The position numbers and the translations under genes were made by a program. A stretch of 64,000 bases of DNA from UBA4732 sp002404095 (GTDB taxonomy: Bacteria > Planctomycetota > Planctomycetia > Gemmatales > Gemmataceae), in contig DAIPWT010000009.1 in assembly GCA_036783645.1 (NCBI GenBank), positions 22,773 to 86,772 of the forward strand, written 5' to 3'. This document shows positions 50,718-60,646 of this stretch, piece after piece. Position 1 is the stretch's first letter. Each line of letters opens with the position of its first letter. The notes beneath the pieces are model-generated. The model ran no database searches, was not told the DNA's origin, and saw nothing but the letters and a program-made list of their open reading frames with translations.

Positions 50718-53700
50718 TCACCGCGCGCACCGCGCGCTTCTCGGGACCGCGGGCGCCCCATTCAGGCCGCGCTTCAGGATCACGAATGTTGCGCCGACGC
50801 CCGTGTCCGGTTGGCGGACGCGCCGGAACCCCTGGTCGAAGAAAAAGTTCAGCCACCGCTCCACCTCCAGGCGGCCGCCCGGCCCCCGCGCCGACCAGCG
50901 GATAGTAGACGGTCAACCGCTTCAGCGCCGTTGCCGGGTCGGCGAAGGCGCTTTCCGTCTCGATCTCTTGCAGAGCCTTACGCAATGCCTCCGCCCCCAC
51001 GCCGATTGCCCGGTACGGCCCTCGCATCCAGACGAACAGTTCCGCTTCGTCCATGAGCTCACCGCCCCTGGGTTGCAAGAGGCGCTGCCTATCGGTTTGC
51101 GTCGCGCAGATGATCCCGCAGCAGTACGGCTCCCCGGCTACGTCGGCCGGACGTTGGCCAACGCGCCACAGAAATGGTTTTCCCTGGGGATCCGCCTTCG
51201 ACGCGCCGTTCACCAACCCCTTGATGAACTCCTGCCCTCCAAAGGCCGCGGGGAGTTGAAGGCGCCGCACCGGCTCGGACCACTCCTGGCCGAACTGCCG
51301 GTCGAGATCCTTGACCAGTTCGTCCGGGAAGACGACCCTTTCCGCCGTTACTTGCGTCGGCAGCAGGTTCAGGACGTCTTCGCAGAAGGCGACGAACGGC
51401 TTGCTGTACTCGGCCCGCAGGAACGGCCAATAGCGATGGAACACCGGGGCGCTGGTCCAGCGGCGGAAGGTGTTCATCCAGCCCCGGTTCAGGGGGTGGG
51501 CGTGGAACTCGTCGAGCCGCGACGCGGCCCAGGCGACTTCCATTACCTGGAGCGTCTGATCGACCTCCAGGAACTCCTGGACTTCCCACGGCCGGCCGCT
51601 GTCGGCTGGCGGGAGTTCCGGGTAGACCTCTCGGTTGAATTGGATCAGGGCCGGGTTGGCCGCGAGGTCGCGCTCGAGCCGAAGGGCGACCTCGGCGGCT
51701 ACGAACCGCTGCGGCTCGGCGATGGGGAGAGTCGGCAGCCACTGTTCGCGCAGAGCCGCGAACACCGCCTGCACCTCGTCGCAGTGCTGGTCGGCGTTCT
51801 GGCACTGCCCCGACCACCGGGGCGCCGCCCGGCCGAACACCGCGACGGCGATGTGCTGGCCGAGCGCCCGGTAGCACTCGAACTGGGCCTCGTCGAAGAA
51901 CTGGTTGAGCGTACTCTGCCGTGGGAAGTCCGGTTTCCGGGTCGCATACTGAAGCAGGTCGGGCGGTTCGTCGCCGGTCAGCGTCGCTTGCAAGTAGATG
52001 AGGAGGCCGGGGCGCGCCGCCTCATCGACCTCGTCGTAGCGGACGCGGCCGACGGCGCAGTGCCATTGGCTGTATCCGTCGGCTTTTTGCAGCTGCATCT
52101 GGGAGGGGTTCAGCTCAATGGTGACGCCGAAGTCGGTGCGTACCAGCCGCAGCATGGCGGCCATGTTGTCCGACGCCGCCGTGCGGTCGGTGCCGCCGTC
52201 CACGACAATGATGAACCGGCAGCGCCGGCGGATCAGTTCGTACACGCCCAGGTTCTCGAAGTGACCGCCATCGGAAAGGTGGACGTATTGACTCCTTTCA
52301 TTGGTATTTCCCAATAATTCAGACAGCAGCAGTCCGGCGAACCCCGGCTCGCGCGCGCCCCACGGCCACCCCTTCCATCTCAGGGGGCGGTGGTCGGAGC
52401 TTGGGTTCTCCATCCACCAACCCAGGCGGGCGTTGAAGAGCGTCATGAGGGCGGTCAGCGGCGGCGACAGGCCGTTCATGTTGGGATCGACCGCGGCGCC
52501 TGAAATCGTCATCGCGCGCCCCAAGGTCAGGTTCCGGCCGTCGGCCTTCTCGTCGGCGGGCGTGTCGGCGTAGCCGGTCAGGCGGCCGCCGCACTTCTCC
52601 GGGGTGACGAGAAAGGCGTCCTCCCGGCGGTCCTGATAAGCCAGCTCGTCGCCGGCCAGGCAGTTGATCGCGCAGTTGATGAGGGGAAGCGGCCCGGCGT
52701 AAGGCGTAGGCCCGGCGACCGTCCGCAGTTCCGCCAGCGGAAAGTCGTCGAGGGGGTCGAAGCCAGTGAATAGATTCGTCGGCCGGCGCGGGGCCGACCT
52801 CGGCACGCCGCTCGGAGCGCCGAGAGAGCCGCCTTGCGGCGCGAGGCGCCGAGGTAGCAGCGCGTCAGCCGGTTGGCGTAGAGGAAATGCATGGAAAAGC
52901 GGTTGACTTGGATCAACCCGCTGAATAGGAGGCACATTCCCGCGGCCCCCCCGATCAAACACCAGTTCGGTATGGGATTTTGAGTGACCCGTTGGAGGAA
53001 TGACGGCGTGTGGTCCCCCGCCCAGAAGGCGTCGATCGCCGCCTGTCCCACGCCGGAGACGCCGCCGATCAAGCCGAGAAGGAACACGACGGGCGCGACG
53101 GTCGTCAAAGGCCGCACCCACCAGGCGCCGGGCTGCGTCGGGTCCGTCGCCGCGGGCCGGGTGGCCGCCCAAGCGCCGCCGCCAGAGACGGCCGCCCAGA
53201 GCGTCGTGAGGACGGTCCGGAGAGTGGCGGGGGTGATTTGCTGGTACGGGATTCTGCGGAAAAGTTCTTCGACCAACCAGGGGAGATATAGCGTCGCGGC
53301 GCCGAACACCAACCAAGCCGCGGCTCCCATGAGCAAGCAGGCGCCGAGACGCGCACGCCATTCCCGCTCGTACTCGTTCAGCAAGCGGCCGACCAACCCC
53401 ATTTCGACGAAACCGGCGACTACCATCGCCGCGAGGATGAGCGGCGGCCCCGCGACGAGCAGATGGCAGAGCAAATCGGGGCTCGCGTCATGGGCCGCGT
53501 GGAACGACAGCAGCCAGATAAGGTTCAGCACCCCAAAGAAGGCCGCCCCGAAACAGAAGGCCAGACAAAGGTCCGCTAAGAAGCCTTTCCAGTTCCACTC
53601 CGCCGTTAAGAGCGCCGCCCACCAACTCACCGGCTTCGCGCGGTAGAGTCGTCCGGTTCGATGCAGCCATCCCCAGCTGCGCACCCCCAAGGTGAGCGCC

Positions 53701-55796
53701 AGCGTGGGGAAGATAAACGCGAGGGAAAAACGGAGCGAACTCGGCCAGCCGCCGGTATGCGCGTCGAGCAAGGATTGGCCGGAATACTGTAGGAGATGGG
53801 CGTCCTCGTAGGAGACGGAGCGCGCGTGGTTCGGATCGATACTGAACAGCCACGGCCCCGTCACGGCCATAACCAGAAACATGCCGAGGATCAAGAAGTG
53901 GGTGGACAGGTAGTTCTCTGAGCGTCGCCTCCGGCGTTCCGGCTCAAGCCCCGCGTCGAACAGGTTTTCCTCTTCATAAAAGAGGAAAAACACCCCCGTA
54001 AAGAATGCAATCACGAATACGATTGTCAGAATGACCCACGCCGCGGAAGACTCGTCCCGGCTCGGAGGCGGGTCGCCAATCCAGGCGCCGTCATAGCCGT
54101 GGAGGAGCATGCGCCACAGGAACACGGCCAACACGGCGAGGGGAATGATGAACAGGGAGTTAACGAACAAATTGCGGAGGTAGATGACGAGCAACGCCCA
54201 GGTGTCGGTCGAGTACGGGCCGACGCGGGGCGAGAGGTAACGGCTGTAGGCGCGCAGGTGGTGGACAGGCTCCGGTTCGGGATCGACGGGCCGATTCCGC
54301 GGAAGACCGGTACGCCGCGCCTGGGACTGGGAAACCCGATTCGGGCTGAGCTGCCGCTCGACGTTCTTAAGGCTGCCCTCCCGGAACACCCACGCGGCGA
54401 ACCAACTGCCGATGTAACCCCCGCCCGACACGGTGGAAAGATAATCGACCATGCCGAGCAACCGCAGCTGCGCCAGACCCTGGAGTACGCCAAGGGCGAA
54501 GGTGCCGCTGCGGATGCCGCCGCCGGAAAGTGACAGGCCGACGAGATTCTGTTCGAGGGCCTTTTCCCGGGCTTCGTCCAGCAGGGGGTCTTCGGGGTTG
54601 GCCCNNNNNNNNNNNNNNNNNNNNNNNNNNNNNNNNNNNNNNNNNNNNNNNNNNNNNNNNNNNNNNNNNNNNNNNNNNNNNNNNNNNNNNNNNNNNNNNN
54701 NNNNTTCGGGGTTGGCCCCTTTCTCCGCCTCGGATTGTTCACTCTGGACCCGGTGCAACTCCCGCGAAGCACGCTGCTCCTCCCGTTTCGCCGCGTCCGC
54801 CGCCCGGCTGCAACTTTCGCTCCGCTCGTTATCGCCTTTGCCCTTCAAGTACGCGGCGGCCGCCTCAAAGAGACGGCGTTCCGCAAGAGCGAGCTGGAAC
54901 CTTGAACCGTAGACGGCCGTCGTCGCCTTGCGGAGAGCCGTGACTTCACCCCGCTCCCCCTCCGCTTGTTTTAGCGCCTCTTGCGCTTCGAGGAGATGCT
55001 TTTCCGCCTTGCGCCGCCGGTCTTCCGCCAAGCGCAGCTTCTGCTTCGCCGCCTCGGCCTCGATTCTTGCTTTTTGGGTCTGGCCTTTCGCCTCTTCCGC
55101 CTTTTTGACCTCGGCTTCCGCATTGCGAACGGCCGCCTCCCGGTTCGCGGCTTGGTGGTATGTTTTGAGGTCCTCGCCCGTTCGCTTCTCCCAAGCCAGA
55201 ACCTGACCGAAGGCATCTTCCGGCGTCGTCGCGATCGCCTTCGTTTCTCCCTTCGCGTCGCCGTCCTGCTCGACGCGGACCTCCTTGGCCGCCAGGGAAA
55301 GCGCGTTGGCGGCGGCGGCGAATATCACCTCCGCCTGTTCCCTTAAGGGATTGGTTTGGGTCTCGTCTGTTCCGGCCTCCATGCGCTCGTCTTTTCCGGC
55401 CTTCAGGTGGGCGTCGCGATACGCCTTGGCGTCTTGATGCCAAACCTGGGCCGAAGAGAGGTAGAGCTTGGCGGCCGTCTTGACGGGTTGCGTCGACGCG
55501 GCTTCGGCCTCTACATTCTTCCGGCGGGCTTCTTCCAACTGCTGCAGGGCGATGTCAGTGTCCTGCTGCTTCTTTTTCAGTTCGTCTAGCGACGGGGCTG
55601 CCCCCTTTACCTCATCCGGCGACCGTTCGATCGGCCCCGGCAACGGATGGGGCGGCGTGGGCATGGATCCGAGTATTTGCTCGATCCGATAGCGCCGCCG
55701 CCGCGCTTCGACGGCGAGCAGCTCGGGCAAAAAGACGCCGCTGAACTGTTTCGACTCCCAGGCCGACGGCTCCGCCTGCCGGGCGTGCTTCGTCAT
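50718..55796 (-). CDS. giant membrane-embedded patatin-like phospholipase (two frameshifts, one gap)
   Basis: About 1650 residues after correction. Residues 20-370: Ala/Glu/Lys coiled coil. Then a patatin half with oxyanion loop GGGIRSG (54503-54523) and nucleophile block STVSGGGYIG (Ser near 54427), next about nine membrane spans, then the second patatin half with catalytic Asp in DGGHFENLG (near 52271), and a long soluble tail ending LNFFFDQGFRRVRQPDTGVG. The frame changes near 52830 (one base missing) and near 50885 (one extra G in a G5 run). A 100-N gap lies inside. Likely a lipid acyl hydrolase at the membrane. GGAG precedes ATG 55796. First gene of the operon with a 143-residue protein and MlaE. 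Errors or true decay cannot be told apart. Confidence 0.8.
54605..54704. other. scaffold gap of 100 N, probably spurious
   Basis: The sequences on both sides are the same 14 bases, TTCGGGGTTGGCCC (54591-54604 and 54705-54718). Merging them removes 114 bases, restores an in-frame patatin sequence (EAEKGANPEDPLLDEAREKA), and leaves no gap. The N run is therefore most likely an unmerged contig overlap. Confidence 0.85.
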
Positions 55797-56103
55797 ACCA
55801 GACTCCGTGGACAGGAGAGGCAATTATCTTCCCTAAATTACCAGGGAGGTTGCTCATTGCAAGCGAAAAATTCAAAGAAATGAAAGGCGCGAAGCGGCGC
55901 GGAAATAGGCGGAATGAAAAACCCCCGCCGTCCGCGAAAGCGAAGCGGCGGGGCCGGAACAGAGAAGAGGCCGAAGATGGGGTAGAGCGTAACCAATCGT
56001 TACCCGATTGTCAACCATTTCTTTGGGAATATGTTCCTGAGTTCCTGAACGAAGTCGAACACGGCTGAAACAGCCGTGTTTCGATGACTTGGGGAACAGC
56101 AAC
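55797..56103. other. 307-base spacer
   Basis: Holds the patatin promoter region on the minus strand and the 3' flank of the DUF2203-like gene. A purine-rich stretch with repeated GCGAAGCGGCG lies near 55890-55955. No gene or strong hairpin is seen. Confidence 0.4.
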
Positions 56104-56580
56104 TCAAGCCGTCTCGACGGCCTCGACGCGACCATGCTGGCGCTGCGTCAGCGGACGCCGTGTTTCGTCGGGGTCGCTCTGGAAGCGCCAGAAGCGCAAA
56201 GGCTGCGGATCGAAAAGATCGAAGACGTACCAGGCCAGCTGCTCCTCGTGGACGAACGGCACGAGTGCCTGGCCGTGAACGGGGTCGAGCGCTTGCACGT
56301 CGAGAGCCGTAAGCTCGTCGGCGGCGTGTTCGGCGTTGGCCTCGGCACGACGGGCTTCGGCGTCGGTTTCCTGTATAGCGATGAGAGCGTCCCGGTCGGG
56401 ACGGCCGGGGCGTGCGTCGAGGCGGCGCATCCGCTGACGGCACGCCAAGGCTTCCAGAGTATATTCGCGGAGCGAGCGCAGGATGGAAGTCAGGTAGGGG
56501 ATCGCGGACTTGGACTGGGCGAGGGTCCAGACCTGGATCGTTCGCTCGCGCTTCTTGGCCCCTTTGGAATTGCGCTTCAT
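56104..56580 (-). CDS. DUF2203-like protein
   Basis: A 158-residue soluble protein. The start (IQVWTLAQSKSAIPYLTSIL, RSLREYTLEA) and the end (WYVFDLFDPQPLRFWRFQSD, PDETRRPLT) are the two conserved parts of DUF2203 proteins: a helical hairpin and a small beta unit. Function unknown in the family. GGAG precedes ATG 56580. Single gene. Confidence 0.78.
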   Translation of the reverse strand: MKRNSKGAKKRERTIQVWTLAQSKSAIPYLTSILRSLREYTLEALACRQRMRRLDARPGRPDRDALIAIQETDAEARRAEANAEHAADELTALDVQALDPVHGQALVPFVHEEQLAWYVFDLFDPQPLRFWRFQSDPDETRRPLTQRQHGRVEAVETA

Positions 56581-57049
56581 GGGGTGTTCTCCTACCGAAT
56601 GGTTAACGCGGGCGAGCCGCCCGCGGCTCATCAATTCAAGTTTCTCATGGGGCCTCTCCCGTTGGCATTGCCCCTACAATCTATTGTAGGCCCGTCTTTC
56701 CGCCGACGCGCGTTGGTGAGATAGGGAATTTGAGAAAATCTCTCTCGACGGGAGAAAGAGCCTTTTCCTTTTGCCCAGATTCTCACTCAACCCTGTGGCG
56801 CCGCTGCCGACGAGCCGCGACCGTGAGGGAGCGGGAGAAAACCGCTCCCTCACGGTCGCGGCTCGTAACACCCTTTGGGAATAGAGTCCAGAGGAAGACG
56901 CGCGGAATAACCGCCTTCTCCCGTGGAGAAGGAATGCGTAACGGTGCGGACGCCGTGTTCCCGGCCTTTTCCGTGCCATTTCCCCATGTGAAGCCGCCGA
57001 TGGTAACGGTAGAGTCGCCCGCCGCGGCGAGGAACCCAGGAGGGGACCG
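56581..57049. other. 469-base spacer with a palindrome, promoter region of mlaE
   Basis: No gene. It must hold the divergent promoters for the DUF2203-like gene and the Mla operon. The strong palindrome at 56811-56865 is listed separately. Several TTTTCC and GGGAGAAA tracts suggest decayed repeat copies (for example GGGAGAAAGAGCCTTTTCCT near 56750). Confidence 0.45.
56811..56865. repeat. AGCCGCGAC-family palindrome, perfect 24-bp stem
   Basis: CGAGCCGCGACCGTGAGGGA (56811 onward) pairs without mismatch with 56842-56865; loop GAGAAAA. It shares the AGCCGCGAC end and GGAGCGG block with copies at 2133, 37397 and 59026, but has CGTGAG between them. Confidence 0.88.
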
Positions 57050-57868
57050 ATGGCAACCGTCTCAAAATATGCGACCGGCTCCGCAATCGACCTGCCGCGT
57101 CGCATCGCCGACTCGTTCGCCGAGTTCGGCGACCTGAGCGCCTTCGGCGGCGAAGTGATCGCCCTGACGTTCCGCCCGCCCGCCCGCGGCGCCCTTGTGC
57201 CGGCCCTTTACACCATCGGCGTGCGCAGCATTCCCGTCGTGGCCGTGACCGGCTTGTTCATCGGCATGGTGCTGGCCGTGCAGTCTTACGCCCAGTTTCG
57301 CGCGCTCGGCGTGGTCACGCAACTCGGCTCGATCATCAACATGTCGGTGGTGCGCGAGCTAGGCCCGGTGTTGGCGGCGACCATGTTGGCCGGCCGCGTC
57401 GGCGGGGCGATGGCCGCCGAATTGGCGACCATGCGCATCACCGAACAGATCGACGCGATGGCGTGTCTCGGAACCAATCCGGTCCACCGTCTAGCGGCGC
57501 CGCGATTCATCGCCTGCGTACTGCTGATCCCGCTGCTGACGATTGTGGCCAACTTTATGGGCGTGATGGGCGGCGCTTTGGTGTCCACGCAGGTGTACAA
57601 TATCGACGCCCATTTTTACTGGCAGAACTCCCACGGCTTCGTCACTCTTTGGGACGTGACGGTGGGGTTAATCAAGCCGATGTTTTTCGGCGGCGCGATC
57701 GCGATCATCGGCTGTCATCGAGGCTTTCACAGCGGGTCGGGCGCCGAGGGCGTGGGCCGGGCGGCGACGCGGGCCTTCGTGTCGTCGTTTATTGCGATAC
57801 TGGCGCTCGACTTTTTTCTGGCGCTGTTCCTTAACAACCTGTACGCCGTCCTTTGGCCGGTCGGCTGA
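57050..57868 (+). CDS. mlaE: MlaE-family lipid transport permease (paralogue 1)
   Basis: A 272-residue membrane protein with five to six spans and the MlaE signature RITEQIDAMACLGTNPVHRL on a cytoplasmic loop; GSGAEGVGRAAT near the end is also conserved. It forms the inner-membrane channel of an ABC-type phospholipid transporter together with the MlaF and MlaD encoded downstream. AGGAGGGG (57039-57046) is the ribosome site. The next gene is 331 bases away, separated by nested palindromes, which is unusually far for this operon. Confidence 0.93.
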   Translation: MATVSKYATGSAIDLPRRIADSFAEFGDLSAFGGEVIALTFRPPARGALVPALYTIGVRSIPVVAVTGLFIGMVLAVQSYAQFRALGVVTQLGSIINMSVVRELGPVLAATMLAGRVGGAMAAELATMRITEQIDAMACLGTNPVHRLAAPRFIACVLLIPLLTIVANFMGVMGGALVSTQVYNIDAHFYWQNSHGFVTLWDVTVGLIKPMFFGGAIAIIGCHRGFHSGSGAEGVGRAATRAFVSSFIAILALDFFLALFLNNLYAVLWPVG

Positions 57869-57904
57869 TAAGAGTCTGTCTGAAAAGGGCGGGGAGACCC
57901 CATT

Positions 57905-58104
57905 GGTATCTACACAAGGAGGGTGCCATGCTTTCGCGGCCTCTGTCAGCACCTTCCCGCCTTCTAAGCCGCCGCGAAAGCATGACTGCCGCGCGAGGCA
58001 CTCATGCTTTCGCGGGGTGGGGACCGGACGAGGTTTCGGAACTGGCCCGCGAAAGCATGGCACCCTCGTATACAGAGGAAACCCGAAAAGTTTGTGTAGA
58101 TACC
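57905..58104. repeat. GGTATCTACACAA element containing a CATGCTTTCGCGG element
   Basis: The ends GGTATCTACACAA (57905-57917) and TTGTGTAGATACC (58092-58104) are perfect inverted repeats of 13 bp enclosing 200 bp. Inside, 57919-58067 is a second copy of the element at 19808-19960: four alternating CATGCTTTCGCGG motifs. Outside, GGGGAGACCCC stands on both sides (57891-57901 region and 58108-58118). No open frame. It looks like a non-autonomous mobile unit within the mla operon. Confidence 0.85.
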
Positions 58105-58106
58105 AT

Positions 58107-58152
58107 TGGGGAGACCCCGCCCCTACGGCGACGGTAGGGGCGGGGTTTCCCC
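58107..58152. repeat. GC-rich hairpin beside the mla element
   Basis: GGGGAGACCCCGCCCCTAC pairs with GTAGGGGCGGGGTTTCCCC (58134-58152) with one or two mismatches around GGCGACG. It lies 48 bases before the MlaF start. Confidence 0.75.
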
Positions 58153-58199
58153 GCACTTTGGGACAGACCTATAAGACCTATGGGAATAGGAGACTATAG

Positions 58200-59009
58200 T
58201 TGGAGACCGGAGCCGCTCCACTGATTTCACTCCAGCAGGCGTCGATGCAGTTCGACGGCCAGCAGGTGCTGCACGCCGTCGATCTCGACGTGCATCGCGG
58301 ACAGACGGTGTGCGTCATCGGTGAAAGCGGATGCGGCAAGACGGTTTTGCTGAAGCTCATCATCGGTCTATTGCGGCCGACAGTCGGCCGGGTGCTGTTC
58401 GACGGCAAAGTGCTGACGGACATGCCGGAGCGCGAATTGACGAAACAGCGCCGGCGGTTCGGCTTCCTGTTTCAGGGGGCCGCCCTGTTCGACAGCCTGA
58501 CGGTTTACGACAACGTGGCCTTCGGACTACACGCCCTGGGCGGCAAGTCGGAGGCGGCGATCCGCGAGATCGTGCAACAACGACTCTTGGAGGTGGGCCT
58601 GTCGGCGTCGGTCACGGAGAAGAAGCCGGCCGAGTTGTCCGGCGGAATGAAAAAGCGCGTGGGCCTGGCGCGCGCCCTGGCGCTCGACCCGGAAGCCATG
58701 TTGTACGACGAGCCGACCACGGGACTCGACCCGATCATGACGGACGTCATCAATGAGTTGATTCTACAAACGCGCCGCAAACGGCCGGTGACAAGCGTGG
58801 TCGTGACGCATGAGATGAAAACGGTCCTGAAAGTAGCTGATCGCGTGGTGATGCTCTATCCGCTGGCCCGTCTCACGCCGGGCGAGAACCAAGTACTTTT
58901 CGACGGCACGCCGGACGAGCTTCGGCAGTGCGCCGACGAGCGCGTACGTCAATTCGTCGAGGGCGAGGCGCGGGATCGGTTGCAGGAAATGGCTCAAGCG
59001 GCGAGTTAG
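58200..59009 (+). CDS. mlaF: MlaF-type ABC transporter ATPase
   Basis: A 269-residue ATPase that powers lipid transport by the MlaE permease. Walker A GESGCGKTVLLKL, signature LSGGMKKRVGLARAL, Walker B MLYDEPTTGLDP and H-loop VTHEM are all intact. TTG 58200 is the start: AGGAGA at 58188-58193 is at good distance and no in-frame ATG precedes the Walker A strand with fitting length. Followed by a palindrome (59026-59089) and MlaD. Confidence 0.93.
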   Translation: METGAAPLISLQQASMQFDGQQVLHAVDLDVHRGQTVCVIGESGCGKTVLLKLIIGLLRPTVGRVLFDGKVLTDMPERELTKQRRRFGFLFQGAALFDSLTVYDNVAFGLHALGGKSEAAIREIVQQRLLEVGLSASVTEKKPAELSGGMKKRVGLARALALDPEAMLYDEPTTGLDPIMTDVINELILQTRRKRPVTSVVVTHEMKTVLKVADRVVMLYPLARLTPGENQVLFDGTPDELRQCADERVRQFVEGEARDRLQEMAQAAS

Positions 59010-59025
59010 GCGGCGTGTGAAGCCG

Positions 59026-59089
59026 TTTAGCCGCGACCCGAAGGGGAGCGCGTCTCCCCCCGCGCTCCCCTTCGGGTCGCGGCTAAACC
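59026..59089. repeat. AGCCGCGAC-family palindrome, copy 2
   Basis: GTTTAGCCGCGACCCGAAGG pairs with 59062-59089 over 28 bp without mismatch. It is nearly the same as 2133-2197 and lies inside the mla operon between mlaF and mlaD. Confidence 0.9.
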
Positions 59090-59117
59090 TGTTCGTTTCG
59101 GTTGAGAGAATAGTCCC

Positions 59118-60491
59118 ATGAACCAGCGATGGATGCGTATCGGAATCGGCGTATTCGTGGCCCTATCGCTGGTGCTGCTGGCTACGCTGATTGTGCTGTT
59201 CAACAGCCTGCCGCGGCTGTTCAAGGCCACGACCGTCTACACCGCGCGCTTCACCGACGACGTGAGCGGCCTCGCCGTCGGCGCTCCGGTGCGGCGTTCC
59301 GGCGTGCCGGTCGGGACGGTCGGCGACATCGCACTCGACGATCTGACCAGCGAGGTGCGCGTCCATCTCGTGCTGGACAAGCCGCACCTCATCCGCAACG
59401 ACGAACAGGTGACGCTGGTGGCCAATCTGCTCGGCAACGACGTGGGCATCGACCTCGTGACGCTGCCGCCGCCGGAAGGCAAGGCGCCCGACCGTTCGCC
59501 TGTGCCCACGGACGTGGTCCTCAACGGCGTCCGCGCCGGCAACGTCAACTCCCTTATTAGCCGGGCCTCTGAGGTGGTGCCGACTACGCAGGACACGCTC
59601 AACGACATCCGTAAGTCCATCCAGCGCATCGAAAAGATGACGCCCTTGGTGGAAGATACGTTCCGCGAATACCGCGACCTTGGCCGCTCGCTCAACAACT
59701 CCGTGCCGGACCTGCGCCGCACCAACGACGACGTGGATAAGCTGGCGAAGTCGATGGACAAGCTGGCGCAATCGGCCAACGACGCCATGCCGTCGCTGCG
59801 AAGCGACGCCGACGACCTGGCGGCGACCGCACGAGCCTGGCAAAAAGTCGGCGAACGCACCGACGTGCTGATTCAACAAAATCAGGAGAAAATCACGCAG
59901 GCGATTGATCGGTTCAACGAAGCCATGGGCCGCGCCACGGCGCTATTGAGCGAGGAAAACGTGCGCAACGCGACAATCATGCTCCGAAACACAAGCAAGG
60001 CCAGCGAGTCGTTCCCAAGCATTTCACGCAATACGGACGAGTTTCTGAAAGAGAGTGGTAACTCGCTGCAGCGCTTCAACGCCACAATGACGCGCGTGGA
60101 CGACCTGTCGCAGAACCTGCAAAAGATCACCAAGCCATACGCCGACCGCGGCGATACGACGGCCCGCAACCTGGACGAAAGCCTGGCCAAGCTCAACCGC
60201 ACGCTGACGGACTTGAACCAGCTGGTGCAGGCCGTCGGTCAGAGCGACGGGACATTCAACAAGCTGCTGACCGACCCATCGCTTTACAACAACCTGGACG
60301 CGGTGGCCTGTCAGGCGGCCAAGGCGGCGCCGCTGATTAGCCTGATTTTGAAGGACGTGGAAATCTTCACGGACAAATTGGCGCGCCATCCCGAATCGAT
60401 CGGCCTGGGCGGACTGGTGAGGCCGGGCAGCGGGTTGAAGGATCCGCCGACGCCGTCGCCGGGGCTGATTATCTCGCCGCAACATCCGTAA
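59118..60491 (+). CDS. mlaD: MlaD-type MCE substrate-binding protein
   Basis: A 457-residue protein: an N-terminal membrane anchor (IGIGVFVALSLVLLATLIVL), an MCE domain (about 37-120; TARFTDDVSGLAVGAPVRRS, GVPVGTVGDIALDD) and a long helical region of about 280 residues (DVDKLAKSMDKLAQSANDAM), longer than in Escherichia coli MlaD, so it probably extends as a tunnel or needle into the periplasm like PqiB/YebT. It passes lipids between the MlaE/F complex and the outer membrane. ATG 59118 has only a weak ribosome site (GAGAGAATAG). Confidence 0.9.
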   Translation: MNQRWMRIGIGVFVALSLVLLATLIVLFNSLPRLFKATTVYTARFTDDVSGLAVGAPVRRSGVPVGTVGDIALDDLTSEVRVHLVLDKPHLIRNDEQVTLVANLLGNDVGIDLVTLPPPEGKAPDRSPVPTDVVLNGVRAGNVNSLISRASEVVPTTQDTLNDIRKSIQRIEKMTPLVEDTFREYRDLGRSLNNSVPDLRRTNDDVDKLAKSMDKLAQSANDAMPSLRSDADDLAATARAWQKVGERTDVLIQQNQEKITQAIDRFNEAMGRATALLSEENVRNATIMLRNTSKASESFPSISRNTDEFLKESGNSLQRFNATMTRVDDLSQNLQKITKPYADRGDTTARNLDESLAKLNRTLTDLNQLVQAVGQSDGTFNKLLTDPSLYNNLDAVACQAAKAAPLISLILKDVEIFTDKLARHPESIGLGGLVRPGSGLKDPPTPSPGLIISPQHP

Positions 60492-60498
60492 AATAAAA

Positions 60499-60610
60499 GA
60501 CGAATCGCGAAAGCACGAAAGACGAAAACTCGAAACGGAAGCAGAGAAGGAATACAACTCTCTCTGGCCTTTTTTCGTGTTTTCGTCTTTCGTGCTTTCG
60601 TGATTCGTCT
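60499..60610. repeat. 112-base palindrome after mlaD
   Basis: AGACGAATCGCGAAAGCACG and the following GAAAGACGAAAAC pair with 60571-60610 over about 36 bp with a few mismatches. AT-richer than other palindromes here; the 3' arm contains a T6 run (60570-60575), so it may serve as operon terminator. Confidence 0.8.
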
Positions 60611-60646
60611 GTTGGCACTACCATACCACGATGCGGAGTCCTCACC

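Noticed and set aside
50614..52317. 567-codon plus-strand open frame
   Set aside because: Lies opposite the patatin gene, which has recognisable catalytic residues and membrane spans.
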